The notes beneath the pieces were generated by a model. It was not told where the DNA came from. It was given only the letters and a program-made list of their open reading frames with translations, and did not search any database. From Hyphomicrobiales bacterium (GTDB taxonomy: Bacteria > Pseudomonadota > Alphaproteobacteria > Rhizobiales > Rhizobiaceae), in NCBI GenBank assembly GCA_900465675.1, contig UBJR01000005.1, positions 248,001-312,000 on the forward strand: 64,000 bases of DNA, given 5' to 3'. Made by a program: the position numbers and the translations under genes. Below are positions 34,065-42,856 of this stretch, piece by piece (the first letter of the stretch is position 1; every line of letters starts with the position of its first letter).

Positions 34065-36562
34065 TCGAGGTCAAAGGAACCAAAACCGCAAAGACGGAAG
34101 AAGACCCGCACGATCGCTATGTCCTGAAGAACGAGGACAAGCAGTCGAAAGTGCCGATGTTCATGACGTTGTTTCTCACAGGTTTCGCTCTCTATCTGAA
34201 GACAGCGCTATCTCATCAGCAGCCAAACCCGCCCGCTGAAGAAGCAGACGCCCGGCCGGCGCTGGACGGCGAAGAACCATTGCCGGCGGCCGACGCTGTC
34301 ACGGCTCTTGCGGCGGCAGGGATCGAGGACGAGGAGGACGAAGCCGCGCTGGCCGGAAAGAAGGCCTCGGGCGTGACGCTCTCGAACCACAAGAACAGCG
34401 TGAGCTACGCGCTGACCGATTCTCCGGCGATCGAATTCAACAGGCTCAATCTGCCCAGCCTCGCGCTGTTGAAAAGCTCAGGCGGGATTTCGGTTTCCTT
34501 CCACGCCTCGAACGACAATGCATGGAAGGCTTCGAAAGCATCCGTGGCGGGGCCGCAAACGAGCACCGGCACCGGCAGCAGCAACGAGAGAGTCTCCTCA
34601 CCCGCCCCTCAAACAGGAAACGAAAAACCGCAAAACCGCGCCCCGCGTATCACCAGCCCGGTCACCCTCGCTGACGTCTCCGGTTGCGCCATTGCCTTGA
34701 TCGGCCTTGCCGACCTGTTGCGCGGCGCGCTCGATCCCGATGGCGATGCCTTGTCCGTGCGGGATCTGACGGTCTCATCGGGCAAGCTGGTGCAGACGGC
34801 GGGCGGGTGGAGCTACGATGCAGCGGGTCTCGGTCCGGTGACCATCACCTACCAGATTAGCGACGGCACCGCCTCCGTGTTGCAGACCGCACATTTCTCG
34901 GTGGTCAAGGCAGCACCCGTCATCGGCACGGCTGGAGACGATCTGCTTTCGGGGACGCAATGCGCCGACGAGATCGGCGGGCTGGCCGGAAACGATAATA
35001 TCGACGCCAGAGACGGCAACGACACCGTGGACGGCGGTGATGGAGACGACAATATCGTTGGCGGCAGCGGCAACGATACGATCCGCGCAGGCGACGGCAA
35101 TGATATCGTTCTCGGCGGTCTTGGCGACGATCACATATGGGGTGGCCGTGGCAATGACCGCCTCTATGGCGAGGAAGGCCGCGACACGATCTACGGTGAG
35201 GAAGGCGACGATCTCATCAGCGGCGGCGCGGATGCCGATATCCTTCGTGGCGGCGACGGTCACGACAGAATGAGCGGCGATGCCGGCAACGACGTCCTGG
35301 ACGGTGAAGATGGTGATGACGACCTTGATGGAGGCGACGGCGACGATGTTCTCTTCGGACAGGCGGGCACCGACACACTGAAGGGCGGCACTGGCAACGA
35401 TTTCCTGAGCGGCGGCAGCGGCCGGGACACGGCGAAGGGCGAAGATGGCGGCGATACGGTCGCAGGAGACGCCGACGGGGCCGACGACATCTACGATGGC
35501 GGCGCCGGGATCGATACCCTCGACTATTCGGCGCTGGCCGAGGCGGTCGAGATCGACCTCGCCGATGGCACCGCCACCGGAGTGGAGATCGGCAATGACG
35601 CCGTCTCGAATTTCGAGATCGTCCGCGCCGGGGCGAATGACGACGAGGTGACCGGCAGCCTTGCCGACGAAGCGATACACGGCAATGCCGGCGACGACTA
35701 TCTGAGCGGCGGCGGCGGAACCGACTTGGTCGAAGGCGGTGACGGCGATGATGTTGTCGAAGGCGACATCGATGCCGTGGCCGACCGCTACGATGGCGGA
35801 AGCGGCATCGACACGCTCGACTATTCCGCAGCGGTCATGTCGATCGTCGTCGATCTCGCGGCCGCTGATGCGACGGGTGAAGAGATCGGCAACGACAGCA
35901 TCAGCAATTTCGAGATCATCAAGACCGGGGACGGCGATGACACCCTGAATGATAATGAGGGCGCCGATATTCTCTGCACCGGAGACGGCGACGATATCGT
36001 GGTCGCGGCAGCCGGTGCATCCGATGACGAGTATCGCGGTGAAGGCGGGTTCGACACGATCGATTATTCGCAGGCAGCGCACGGCGTGCTGATTGACCTG
36101 AACACCGGCACCGCTACCGGCTTTGATGTCGGCCACGACGTAATCGAGGGTTTCGAAAAGGTCATCGGCGGCGCGGGAGACGACACGGTCCGCGCCGGAC
36201 CGCTGGCTGTCGTCATCGAGGGTGGTGCGGGCGAAGACACGTTCGAATTCACTGTGCCCGCTGGTGAAAGCAGTGCCGATGTCGTCCACCAGATCCTTGA
36301 TTTCATGGTCGGGGACCGCATCGACATCTCCAAATACAAGATCTTCGAGGAGGTTCTGGACGGCCTCGAGGATCGTTTCGAGGAGATCTATGGCGACAAG
36401 GCGGATGACGAGCCGCTGCCGATCCGCGTCCGCCACGAGGGGACCGACGAGATGAGCCGGACCTTCATCGAGGTCGATATGGACAAGGACGAGCACTACG
36501 AAATGACGATCAACCTGACGGGGCATCATCTGCTTGTCATCGTTGAAAATCCCGCGGCCTAG
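34061..36562 (+). CDS. RTX calcium-binding protein with N-terminal membrane segment
   Basis: 833 residues, coupled by ATGA to the ABC gene. A basic/acidic head of 30 residues is followed by a hydrophobic stretch at about 31-50 (VPMFMTLFLTGFALYLKTAL), then a low-complexity acidic region and a Cadherin/BIG-like segment near 205-285 (LDPDGDALSV, VTITYQISDGTA). Many GGxGxD repeats fill about 290-780. Three related units (YDGGAGIDTLDYS and similar) occur near 35500, 35790 and 36045. The C-terminal region resembles the serralysin M10_C fold, but the end (LLVIVENPAA) lacks the usual terminal DFxL. It may be membrane-anchored rather than released. It sits between exporter and fusion protein, so a structural or accessory role in secretion is possible. 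Function unknown. Confidence 0.82.
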   Translation: MIEVKGTKTAKTEEDPHDRYVLKNEDKQSKVPMFMTLFLTGFALYLKTALSHQQPNPPAEEADARPALDGEEPLPAADAVTALAAAGIEDEEDEAALAGKKASGVTLSNHKNSVSYALTDSPAIEFNRLNLPSLALLKSSGGISVSFHASNDNAWKASKASVAGPQTSTGTGSSNERVSSPAPQTGNEKPQNRAPRITSPVTLADVSGCAIALIGLADLLRGALDPDGDALSVRDLTVSSGKLVQTAGGWSYDAAGLGPVTITYQISDGTASVLQTAHFSVVKAAPVIGTAGDDLLSGTQCADEIGGLAGNDNIDARDGNDTVDGGDGDDNIVGGSGNDTIRAGDGNDIVLGGLGDDHIWGGRGNDRLYGEEGRDTIYGEEGDDLISGGADADILRGGDGHDRMSGDAGNDVLDGEDGDDDLDGGDGDDVLFGQAGTDTLKGGTGNDFLSGGSGRDTAKGEDGGDTVAGDADGADDIYDGGAGIDTLDYSALAEAVEIDLADGTATGVEIGNDAVSNFEIVRAGANDDEVTGSLADEAIHGNAGDDYLSGGGGTDLVEGGDGDDVVEGDIDAVADRYDGGSGIDTLDYSAAVMSIVVDLAAADATGEEIGNDSISNFEIIKTGDGDDTLNDNEGADILCTGDGDDIVVAAAGASDDEYRGEGGFDTIDYSQAAHGVLIDLNTGTATGFDVGHDVIEGFEKVIGGAGDDTVRAGPLAVVIEGGAGEDTFEFTVPAGESSADVVHQILDFMVGDRIDISKYKIFEEVLDGLEDRFEEIYGDKADDEPLPIRVRHEGTDEMSRTFIEVDMDKDEHYEMTINLTGHHLLVIVENPAA

Positions 36563-36573
36563 GAAGGTAAGAC

Positions 36574-37896
36574 ATGTCTAGAAACCAGCAAAGATCCCAG
36601 GCCGCACTTTCACCTGAGGACAACAATACATTTCCTGTGACTGCCCGCGTTCTCGCCGGCATGGCGCTTGGCGTGCTGCTGTTTGCCGGGGCTGGAGGAT
36701 GGGCGGCGACGACGCAGCTCAGGGGCGCGATCATCGCCCCGGGCGTCATCATGGTGGACCGGAACCTGAAGTCGATCCAGCATCGCGATGGCGGCATCGT
36801 CAGCGAAATTGCCATCAAGGAGGGCGATGTCGTTACCAAGGGACAGATCATGCTGCGCCTCGATGACGCCCAGACTCGCGCGGAGCTCTCGATCGTCAAG
36901 GCGCAGCTGATCGAACTGACGGCGCGCCAGGCGCGGCTGATCGGCGAGCGCGACAATGAGGAGGCCATCACCTTCCCGGCCGATTTCGGGACGGAGTTTC
37001 CTGCCATTGCGGCGGGCGAACGCCGTCTCTTCGATGGTAACCGCAAGAACCGGCAGAACCAGAAGCAGCAGCTTCAGTATGGCATTTCGCAACTCGAGGA
37101 GGAGTTGAAAGGCCTGGTCGCCCAGCATGACGCCAAGACCGGCGAGCTCGAACTGGTGAAAACCGAACACACCAAGATCAAGGGCCTCGCCGACAAGAAG
37201 CTGATCGATACATCCCGCAAATATTTCATCGACCGTGAACTCGCGAAACTGACTGGCGAGAGCGGGGAGATTCAGGCCAATATCGCCCGGTCGCGGGCAC
37301 GCATGAGCGAGATCCAGGTGCAGATCATCGCCATCGACGAGGCGGCCCGGACAGAGGCGCAGCGCGAACTGAGCGTCGTCGAGCCGAAGCTGTCGGAATT
37401 GAGGGAGCGTCGGGTCGCCGTCGAGGATCGGCTGTCGAGGACCGATATCCGCGCACCGCTCTCGGGAACCGTCAACGAGCTTTTCGTCCACACGATCGGC
37501 GGCGTCATCACCCCGGCAGAAAAGCTTCTGACCCTGGTGCCCGCCGACGCGGCGCTTAAGATACAGGCGAGACTTGCGCCCACCGATATCGATCAGATTT
37601 CGGTCGGCCAGGACGCGAGAATGCGTTTCTCCGCCTTCAATCAGCGCGCAACGCCGGAGTTGAAGGGTAACATCGCCTATGTCTCGGCGGCAACCAGCAC
37701 CGATCCTGCCACGGGTCAGATCTTCTATCTCGCCGATGTTGCCGTGCCTCCGGCAGAAATGGCAAAGCTCGGTGCCAACAGGCTTTTGCCGGGCATGCCT
37801 GTCGAAGTCTTCGTCTCGACTGAAGAGCGCACGGCAATGTCTTTCCTCGCCAAGCCACTGACGGATCAGTTCAACCGGGCGTTCCGCGAGGAGTAG
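36574..37896 (+). CDS. Type I secretion membrane fusion protein, HlyD family (PrsE-like)
   Basis: 440 residues. A short cytoplasmic tail, one transmembrane helix at about 26-46 (VLAGMALGVLLFAGAGGWAA), a lipoyl-like half motif near residue 70, a long coiled-coil section (about 100-270), and a C-terminal beta-barrel (DIRAPLSGTVNELFVHTIGG, GQDARMRFSAFNQR) are all typical. AGGAAGG precedes the ATG. It is the last gene of the secretion operon and links the ABC protein to the outer-membrane channel. Confidence 0.9.
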   Translation: MSRNQQRSQAALSPEDNNTFPVTARVLAGMALGVLLFAGAGGWAATTQLRGAIIAPGVIMVDRNLKSIQHRDGGIVSEIAIKEGDVVTKGQIMLRLDDAQTRAELSIVKAQLIELTARQARLIGERDNEEAITFPADFGTEFPAIAAGERRLFDGNRKNRQNQKQQLQYGISQLEEELKGLVAQHDAKTGELELVKTEHTKIKGLADKKLIDTSRKYFIDRELAKLTGESGEIQANIARSRARMSEIQVQIIAIDEAARTEAQRELSVVEPKLSELRERRVAVEDRLSRTDIRAPLSGTVNELFVHTIGGVITPAEKLLTLVPADAALKIQARLAPTDIDQISVGQDARMRFSAFNQRATPELKGNIAYVSAATSTDPATGQIFYLADVAVPPAEMAKLGANRLLPGMPVEVFVSTEERTAMSFLAKPLTDQFNRAFREE

Positions 37897-37911
37897 TTTG
37901 GAAAATTGCGG

Positions 37912-37932
37912 GGCGCGCCATTATAGCGCGCC
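37912..37932. terminator. Hairpin between convergent genes
   Basis: A perfect 7-bp stem (GGCGCGC / GCGCGCC, 7-base loop) lies between the fusion-protein stop and the convergent oxidoreductase stop at 37946. It can serve both directions, although T tracts are lacking. Confidence 0.5.
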
Positions 37933-37945
37933 TCGCCAACTCAGA

Positions 37946-39949
37946 TCAGCCTTCCAGCCACTTCACCTGCTCTGGCGTCAACTTGATATCGAGCGCGGAG
38001 AGGCTGTCCTCCAGCTCGGCGATCGTCCGCGGCCCGATCAGCGGAATGACCGGGAATGGCTGGGCGATGACATAGGCGAGCGCGATGTGGATCGGGCTGC
38101 GGCCAAGCTTGTTTGCAAGCTCGATTGCCCGGTCGCGGCGCTCGAAATTGCGGTCCGAATACCAGCAACGGACGATTTCCTCGTCGTCATGCTTGTCGCG
38201 TCCCGCACGGTCGGTGAAGAAGCCGCGGCCCTGGCTCGACCAGGCGAAGTTCGGGATCTGCTTCTTGTTCAGCCACGCCTTCCACTCGTCGTCGGAAGAC
38301 GTAACACAACCGGCCCAGATCGGATCCAGCATCTCGGCCAGCGAGAAGTTGTTGGAAAGAGCAGCCGGTGCCGTCTTGCGGTTCTTGTCGGCATAGGCGA
38401 TCGCCTCTTCCATGCGGGCGCGCGTCCAGTTCGATCCGCCGAAAATGCCGCGGATGCGGCCACGCTTCACCTCGGCATCCATCGCATCGACGAACTCGCC
38501 GACCGGAACGGCGGTGTTGTCGCGATGCATGAAGTAGATGTCGACATAGTCTGTCTTGAGACGATCGAGCGACTGGTCGAGCTGCTTGGCGATCATATCT
38601 GGATAGCAAAGCGGCGAGTGCGCGCCCTTGCCGATCAGCACGATCTCGTCGCGCGATACATCGCGGCTGGTGTGCCAGTCGCCGAAAATGCTTTCGGTCT
38701 TGCCGCCGCCATAAACGTAAGCCGTATCGAACGCATTGCCGCCTGCCTCGTAGAAGGCGTCCAGCGTCAGCGATGCCGAAGCGAAGTTCGGGAAGAACTC
38801 GAAGCCGAGCGTCACCACCGAAGCCGGTTTCAGGATGCCCGGGATTTCGCGCTTCGGAATGCTGTTGCCGAGCTTGACCGGAGCGCCTGCGAGATTGAGC
38901 GTCCGCTTCGTTGCCTTCTCGACCCCGTATTCCAGGCCGACCGACGCGCGCCACTGATCAAGAACCCGGAGATTGCCGACGGAATCCGCCCAGCTCATGC
39001 CCGGCGAGGTGAACTCATGCTGTCCAGCGCGGATCGCATCGCCGGCGGCATCCACCTCGAACGAATAGAGCCAGCGGTCTTCCTTGACCTCGATCGTCTC
39101 CTGCTCGTTGCCCTTGAAGATCTCGATCTTGCCGGTGCCGCCCTTGTGGCCAGACGCGAACCAGAAATCCTTGACCTCGATACGGCCGTCCGAGCCGATA
39201 ATGCGCAGCGTGTTGTCCTGGTTCGCCATGATCGAGCAGGACACTTCGGCGATGATCGAGTTCGGGAATTTCAGCACCGCCGAGGCCCACTCATCGACAC
39301 CGGACTGGCCGAGATGGGCGACGCCCGAGACCTTCTCGGGCTCAAGGAACGGCTTGCCTTCGGCAGCACCGGCAATCAGCCGCGCCATGGAGACCGGATA
39401 TCCGCCGACATCGAGAATGCCGCCGCCTGCGGTATCGTTGGAAAACAGCCGGTGCTCGGGCTTGAAGCTTCCCATGTTGAAACCGAAGCTGGAGCGGATG
39501 ATGCGGACCGTGCCGATGACGCCGCTCTTCACCAGCTCGACGATCTTCGCCGTCTGCGGATGGACGCGGTACATGAAGGCTTCACCGGCAAAGACGCCGG
39601 CCTTCTTCGCCTCGTGATAGATCGCGTCCGCATCGTAAGCGGAGAGCGCGATCGGCTTTTCAACGAGCACGTGCTTGCCCGCGCGGATCGCCTTGATCGC
39701 CCACTCGGCATGGCCGGTATGCGGCGTGGCGATATAGATCGCATCAATCTCGGGATCGGTGAGCAGCGCGTCATAGCCCTTGACGATACGCGCGCCCGGG
39801 AAGCCGTCGCCGAGGCCCGGCTTGTCGGGATTGCGCGTCGCGATCGCCACAAGCTTGCCGGTCCGCGAATGCGCGATGCCATCCGCAAAGGTACGGGCGA
39901 TGGTGCCGGGGCCGATGATGCCCCAGCGGATCGTTTGCTCTGAACTCAT
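37946..39949 (-). CDS. Fusion of a Gfo/Idh/MocA dehydrogenase and an aldo/keto reductase
   Basis: 667 residues; AGAGGAATAGTC precedes the ATG at 39949. Residues about 5-330 form a Gfo/Idh/MocA oxidoreductase: GIIGPGTIARTFADGI Rossmann motif and VLVEKPIAL. Residues about 340-667 form an aldo/keto reductase with an intact tetrad: D408 and a tyrosine in FDTAYVYGGG, K in LIGKGAHS and H in YFMHRDN. There is no stop or frameshift between the halves. Each half uses a nicotinamide cofactor, so the fused enzyme could oxidise and reduce linked sugar intermediates. It is 41 bases downstream of the ABC ATPase gene on the same strand, suggesting it acts on the imported sugar. Confidence 0.87.
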   Translation of the reverse strand: MSSEQTIRWGIIGPGTIARTFADGIAHSRTGKLVAIATRNPDKPGLGDGFPGARIVKGYDALLTDPEIDAIYIATPHTGHAEWAIKAIRAGKHVLVEKPIALSAYDADAIYHEAKKAGVFAGEAFMYRVHPQTAKIVELVKSGVIGTVRIIRSSFGFNMGSFKPEHRLFSNDTAGGGILDVGGYPVSMARLIAGAAEGKPFLEPEKVSGVAHLGQSGVDEWASAVLKFPNSIIAEVSCSIMANQDNTLRIIGSDGRIEVKDFWFASGHKGGTGKIEIFKGNEQETIEVKEDRWLYSFEVDAAGDAIRAGQHEFTSPGMSWADSVGNLRVLDQWRASVGLEYGVEKATKRTLNLAGAPVKLGNSIPKREIPGILKPASVVTLGFEFFPNFASASLTLDAFYEAGGNAFDTAYVYGGGKTESIFGDWHTSRDVSRDEIVLIGKGAHSPLCYPDMIAKQLDQSLDRLKTDYVDIYFMHRDNTAVPVGEFVDAMDAEVKRGRIRGIFGGSNWTRARMEEAIAYADKNRKTAPAALSNNFSLAEMLDPIWAGCVTSSDDEWKAWLNKKQIPNFAWSSQGRGFFTDRAGRDKHDDEEIVRCWYSDRNFERRDRAIELANKLGRSPIHIALAYVIAQPFPVIPLIGPRTIAELEDSLSALDIKLTPEQVKWLEG

Positions 39950-39990
39950 GACTATTCCTCTTTCGATGTGGTCGTCTTGGGATTGCAATG

Positions 39991-41073
39991 TCAGCGCAGA
40001 CGTTGGCCCGCGCTGTCGAACAGAAATGTGCGTTTGGCCGACAACGAGACGGCCAGGCTGTCGCGATTGCCGGTGGTGCGGGATTCCGGCCGCTCGATGA
40101 TCAGCTGCTCGCCGCCGAGCGTCGCGTAAATGTAGCTGGTATTGCCGAGATGCTCGGCGACATCGACGCTGACGGTCATATCGGCGTCACCCTTGCCGGA
40201 ATCACCGAAATGCTCGGGGCGGACGCCGAGCGTCACGTCGGTTCCGTCAGATAGCGCCGCAGTCAGCGGCAAGGTCAAACGGACGGTCCGGTCTGCGGCA
40301 AGCGCGATGGTCAGTCCCGCGGCGTCCCTGCCCGTCACGATGGCCTTCAAAAAGTTCATCTTCGGGGAGCCGACGAAACCGGCGACGAACTGGTTTGCCG
40401 GATCGTCGTAGAGATCGAGCGGCGCGCCGACCTGCTCGATATTGCCAGCCCTGAGCACGACGATCTTGTCGGCCAGTGTCATCGCTTCGGTCTGGTCGTG
40501 TGTGACGTAGATCATCGTCGTGCCGAGCTGCTTGTGCAGCCTCGAAATCTCGACGCGCATCTGCACACGCAGCTCGGCATCGAGGTTGGACAGTGGCTCG
40601 TCGAACAGGAAGACCTTGGGCTCTCGCACGATCGCCCGGCCGATCGCCACGCGCTGGCGCTGGCCGCCGGAAAGCTGCTTGGGGCGGCGCTGCATCAGCT
40701 CGTTGATCTGCAGGATCCCGGCTGCGTGGCGGACGCGTTTCTCGGTATCTTCCTTCGGATTGCCATTCATCCGCAGGCCGAAGGAGAGGTTTTCGGCCAC
40801 CGTCATATGCGGATAGAGCGCGTAGGACTGGAAGACCATGGCGATGCCGCGGTCGGCGGGCTCGACGTCATTGACCACCTTGCCGCCGATATCGATCTCG
40901 CCACCGGAGATGTCCTCCAGCCCGGCGATCATGCGCAACAGCGTGGACTTGCCGCAGCCCGATGGTCCGACGAAGACGACAAACTCGCCGTCCTTGACCT
41001 CCAGATTGGCGCCATGGATGATCTCCAGCGCACCATAGCGTTTGACGACGTTTCTGAGTGAAAGCTCTGCCAT
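39991..41073 (-). CDS. Sugar ABC transporter ATPase, MalK/UgpC family
   Basis: 360 residues. Walker A is GPSGCGKST, signature LSGGQRQR, Walker [17 protein letters not shown], and switch histidine THDQTEAM. The C-terminal TOBE/MalK-type regulatory domain ([14 protein letters not shown]) is present. It energises the CUT1 importer encoded upstream (41086-42779) and follows the second permease gene by 12 bases. Confidence 0.92.
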   Translation of the reverse strand: MAELSLRNVVKRYGALEIIHGANLEVKDGEFVVFVGPSGCGKSTLLRMIAGLEDISGGEIDIGGKVVNDVEPADRGIAMVFQSYALYPHMTVAENLSFGLRMNGNPKEDTEKRVRHAAGILQINELMQRRPKQLSGGQRQRVAIGRAIVREPKVFLFDEPLSNLDAELRVQMRVEISRLHKQLGTTMIYVTHDQTEAMTLADKIVVLRAGNIEQVGAPLDLYDDPANQFVAGFVGSPKMNFLKAIVTGRDAAGLTIALAADRTVRLTLPLTAALSDGTDVTLGVRPEHFGDSGKGDADMTVSVDVAEHLGNTSYIYATLGGEQLIIERPESRTTGNRDSLAVSLSAKRTFLFDSAGQRLR

Positions 41074-41085
41074 GCGGCTCCCCGA

Positions 41086-41922
41086 TTATTTGATTGCGCC
41101 GGCAGCAATGCCAGCGATGAAGTGGCGCTGCAGGAGCACGAAGATGACGAGGATCGGCGCGGTGAGCATCGTTGCCCCCGCCATGATGCCGCCCCAGGAG
41201 ACCTTGGTCAGGCCGATCAGCGTGCCGAGCGCCACGGGTGCGGTCATCATCGCCGGCCTGGAGTTGATCAGCAGCGGCCAGAGATAATTGTTCCACGAGA
41301 CCAGGAAGAGGATGATCGACAGCGCCGCCATGGTCGGCCGCGCCAGCGGCAGGGCAATGCGCAGGAAGATCTGCCATTCCTTGACGCCTTCGACGCGTGC
41401 CGCATCGAAAAGCTCGTTCGGCATCATCGAGAAAGACTGGCGCATGAAGAGCACGCCGAGCGAGTTAAAGAGCGGCGGAACGATCAGCGCCACCCAGGTA
41501 TTCGCCAGCTTGAACTCTCGCGCCACCATGATGAACTGCGGAATGACCACGACCGCGAAGGGCAGCGTGATGGTGCCGAGAATGATGGCGACGACGACGG
41601 AACGCCCGGCGAAGCGGTAGCGCGCCAGCGCCCAGCCCGCCATCGAGGTCAGCAGCACCGACAGAATGGTGTAGATGATAGCCACCGAGATCGAGGTGAA
41701 CATCGCCCGGGTGAAGCCGGTCTGCGCTTCCAGATCCTGGAAGTTGGCAATGAAGTTCGTCGACGGAAGCAGCACGATCTCGGGGCTGAAGATGCCGTAG
41801 TCGGGCATGGTCGAGAAGATGAACATCATCCACAGCGGGAACAGCCAGATGATCGCCAGCGGTGTCAGCACCGCATGCAGCGCGATCCGCCTCAACAGCA
41901 GCGATTGCGACTTGGATTTCAT
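41086..41922 (-). CDS. Sugar ABC transporter permease, MalG-like
   Basis: 278 residues from the ATG at 41922, which overlaps the upstream permease stop (ATGA) and has GGGAGGGAAGCG before it. Six hydrophobic segments are visible and the cytoplasmic EAA-type loop reads ELFDAARVEGVKEWQIFLRI. It pairs with the permease at 41919-42779. Confidence 0.9.
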   Translation of the reverse strand: MKSKSQSLLLRRIALHAVLTPLAIIWLFPLWMMFIFSTMPDYGIFSPEIVLLPSTNFIANFQDLEAQTGFTRAMFTSISVAIIYTILSVLLTSMAGWALARYRFAGRSVVVAIILGTITLPFAVVVIPQFIMVAREFKLANTWVALIVPPLFNSLGVLFMRQSFSMMPNELFDAARVEGVKEWQIFLRIALPLARPTMAALSIILFLVSWNNYLWPLLINSRPAMMTAPVALGTLIGLTKVSWGGIMAGATMLTAPILVIFVLLQRHFIAGIAAGAIK

Positions 41923-42779
41923 TTCGCTTCCCTCCCGACCCACAGGTTGAGCAACGAGATCGCAACCGCCAGTGCCGCTATTGTGTAAGCCACGGCTGAC
42001 GCATAACCGAAATTCAGCGACAGGAATCCCTGGCGGTAGAGCAGCAGGCCGAGTGTCTCGGTGCCGCCACCCGGACCGCCGCGATTGGTGATCAAGAACG
42101 GTTCGGTGAAGAGCTGCATCGTGCCGATGACCGAGAGAACGACGCAGAACAGAATGATCGGCTTCAAGAGCGGCAGTGTGATGTGGAAGAACTGCTGCGT
42201 CTTGCTGACCCGGTCGAGCGTCGCAGCCTCGTAGACATCCCCAGGGATCGATTGTAGCCCGGCGAGAATGATGATGGCGTTATAGCCTGCCCAGCGCCAG
42301 GTCACGGCGATGATGACGAGCGCCATCGCGGCATTGGCATTGTCGAACCAGGAGACCGCCGGCAGGCCGACCGAGGTGATCAGCTTGTTGACGATGCCGA
42401 AATCGATGCTGAACATCAGCCGGAAGACCGCCGCATAGGCGACTTCGCCGACGACGACGGGCGCAAAGAAAGCAAAACGGAAGAGCGGCCGCAGCTTCAG
42501 GAGCGGCGAATTCAGGAGCACCGCCATGACGGTGGCGATCGCGATCATCACCGGCACCTGGATGACCAGGATGATCAGCGTGTTGTAGAGCGCGTTGTAG
42601 AAAGCCGGGTCGCCGAACAGGCGCCCCCAATTGGCCGAGAGGCTGAATTTCCACGGATTGACGCGCGTGTTCTGAAACGAGATCAGAAACGAACTGATGA
42701 TCGGCCACACCCAGAAGGTGGCGAAGACGATGAGATAGGGCGCGAGGAACGCATAAGCGCTCCGGTTGCGGATCGGCAT
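41919..42779 (-). CDS. Sugar ABC transporter permease, MalF-like
   Basis: 286 residues; TGAGGAGG precedes the ATG at 42779. Six membrane segments are visible, beginning with FLAPYLIVFATFWVWPII, and the EAA loop is VYEAATLDRVSKTQQFFHI. It is the partner of the MalG-like permease in a CUT1 importer. Confidence 0.9.
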   Translation of the reverse strand: MPIRNRSAYAFLAPYLIVFATFWVWPIISSFLISFQNTRVNPWKFSLSANWGRLFGDPAFYNALYNTLIILVIQVPVMIAIATVMAVLLNSPLLKLRPLFRFAFFAPVVVGEVAYAAVFRLMFSIDFGIVNKLITSVGLPAVSWFDNANAAMALVIIAVTWRWAGYNAIIILAGLQSIPGDVYEAATLDRVSKTQQFFHITLPLLKPIILFCVVLSVIGTMQLFTEPFLITNRGGPGGGTETLGLLLYRQGFLSLNFGYASAVAYTIAALAVAISLLNLWVGREAK

Positions 42780-42825
42780 GTTTTCCTCCTCACAGACGCA
42801 ACGAGCCATCCCGGGGGATGGAGAA

Positions 42826-42847
42826 CCGGGCGCCGCAAAGCGCCCGG
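42826..42847 (-). terminator. Intercistronic hairpin between binding-protein and permease genes
   Basis: A perfect 8-bp stem (CCGGGCGC / GCGCCCGG, 6-base loop) lies 9 bases past the binding-protein stop. In such operons this kind of hairpin typically stabilises or partly terminates the mRNA, so that more binding protein than permease is made. Confidence 0.55.
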
Positions 42848-42856
42848 CTTCGTCAC

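Noticed and set aside
30093..36529. Long minus-strand open frames (701 and 584 codons) opposite the RTX repeats
   Set aside because: Repetitive GC-rich GGxGxD coding sequence produces open antisense frames. Their Val/Asp/Ala-rich repeats are mirror images of the RTX code.
37898..39943. A 681-codon plus-strand open frame opposite the dehydrogenase/aldo-keto reductase fusion
   Set aside because: The minus-strand protein has intact motifs in both domains; the plus-strand translation shows none.
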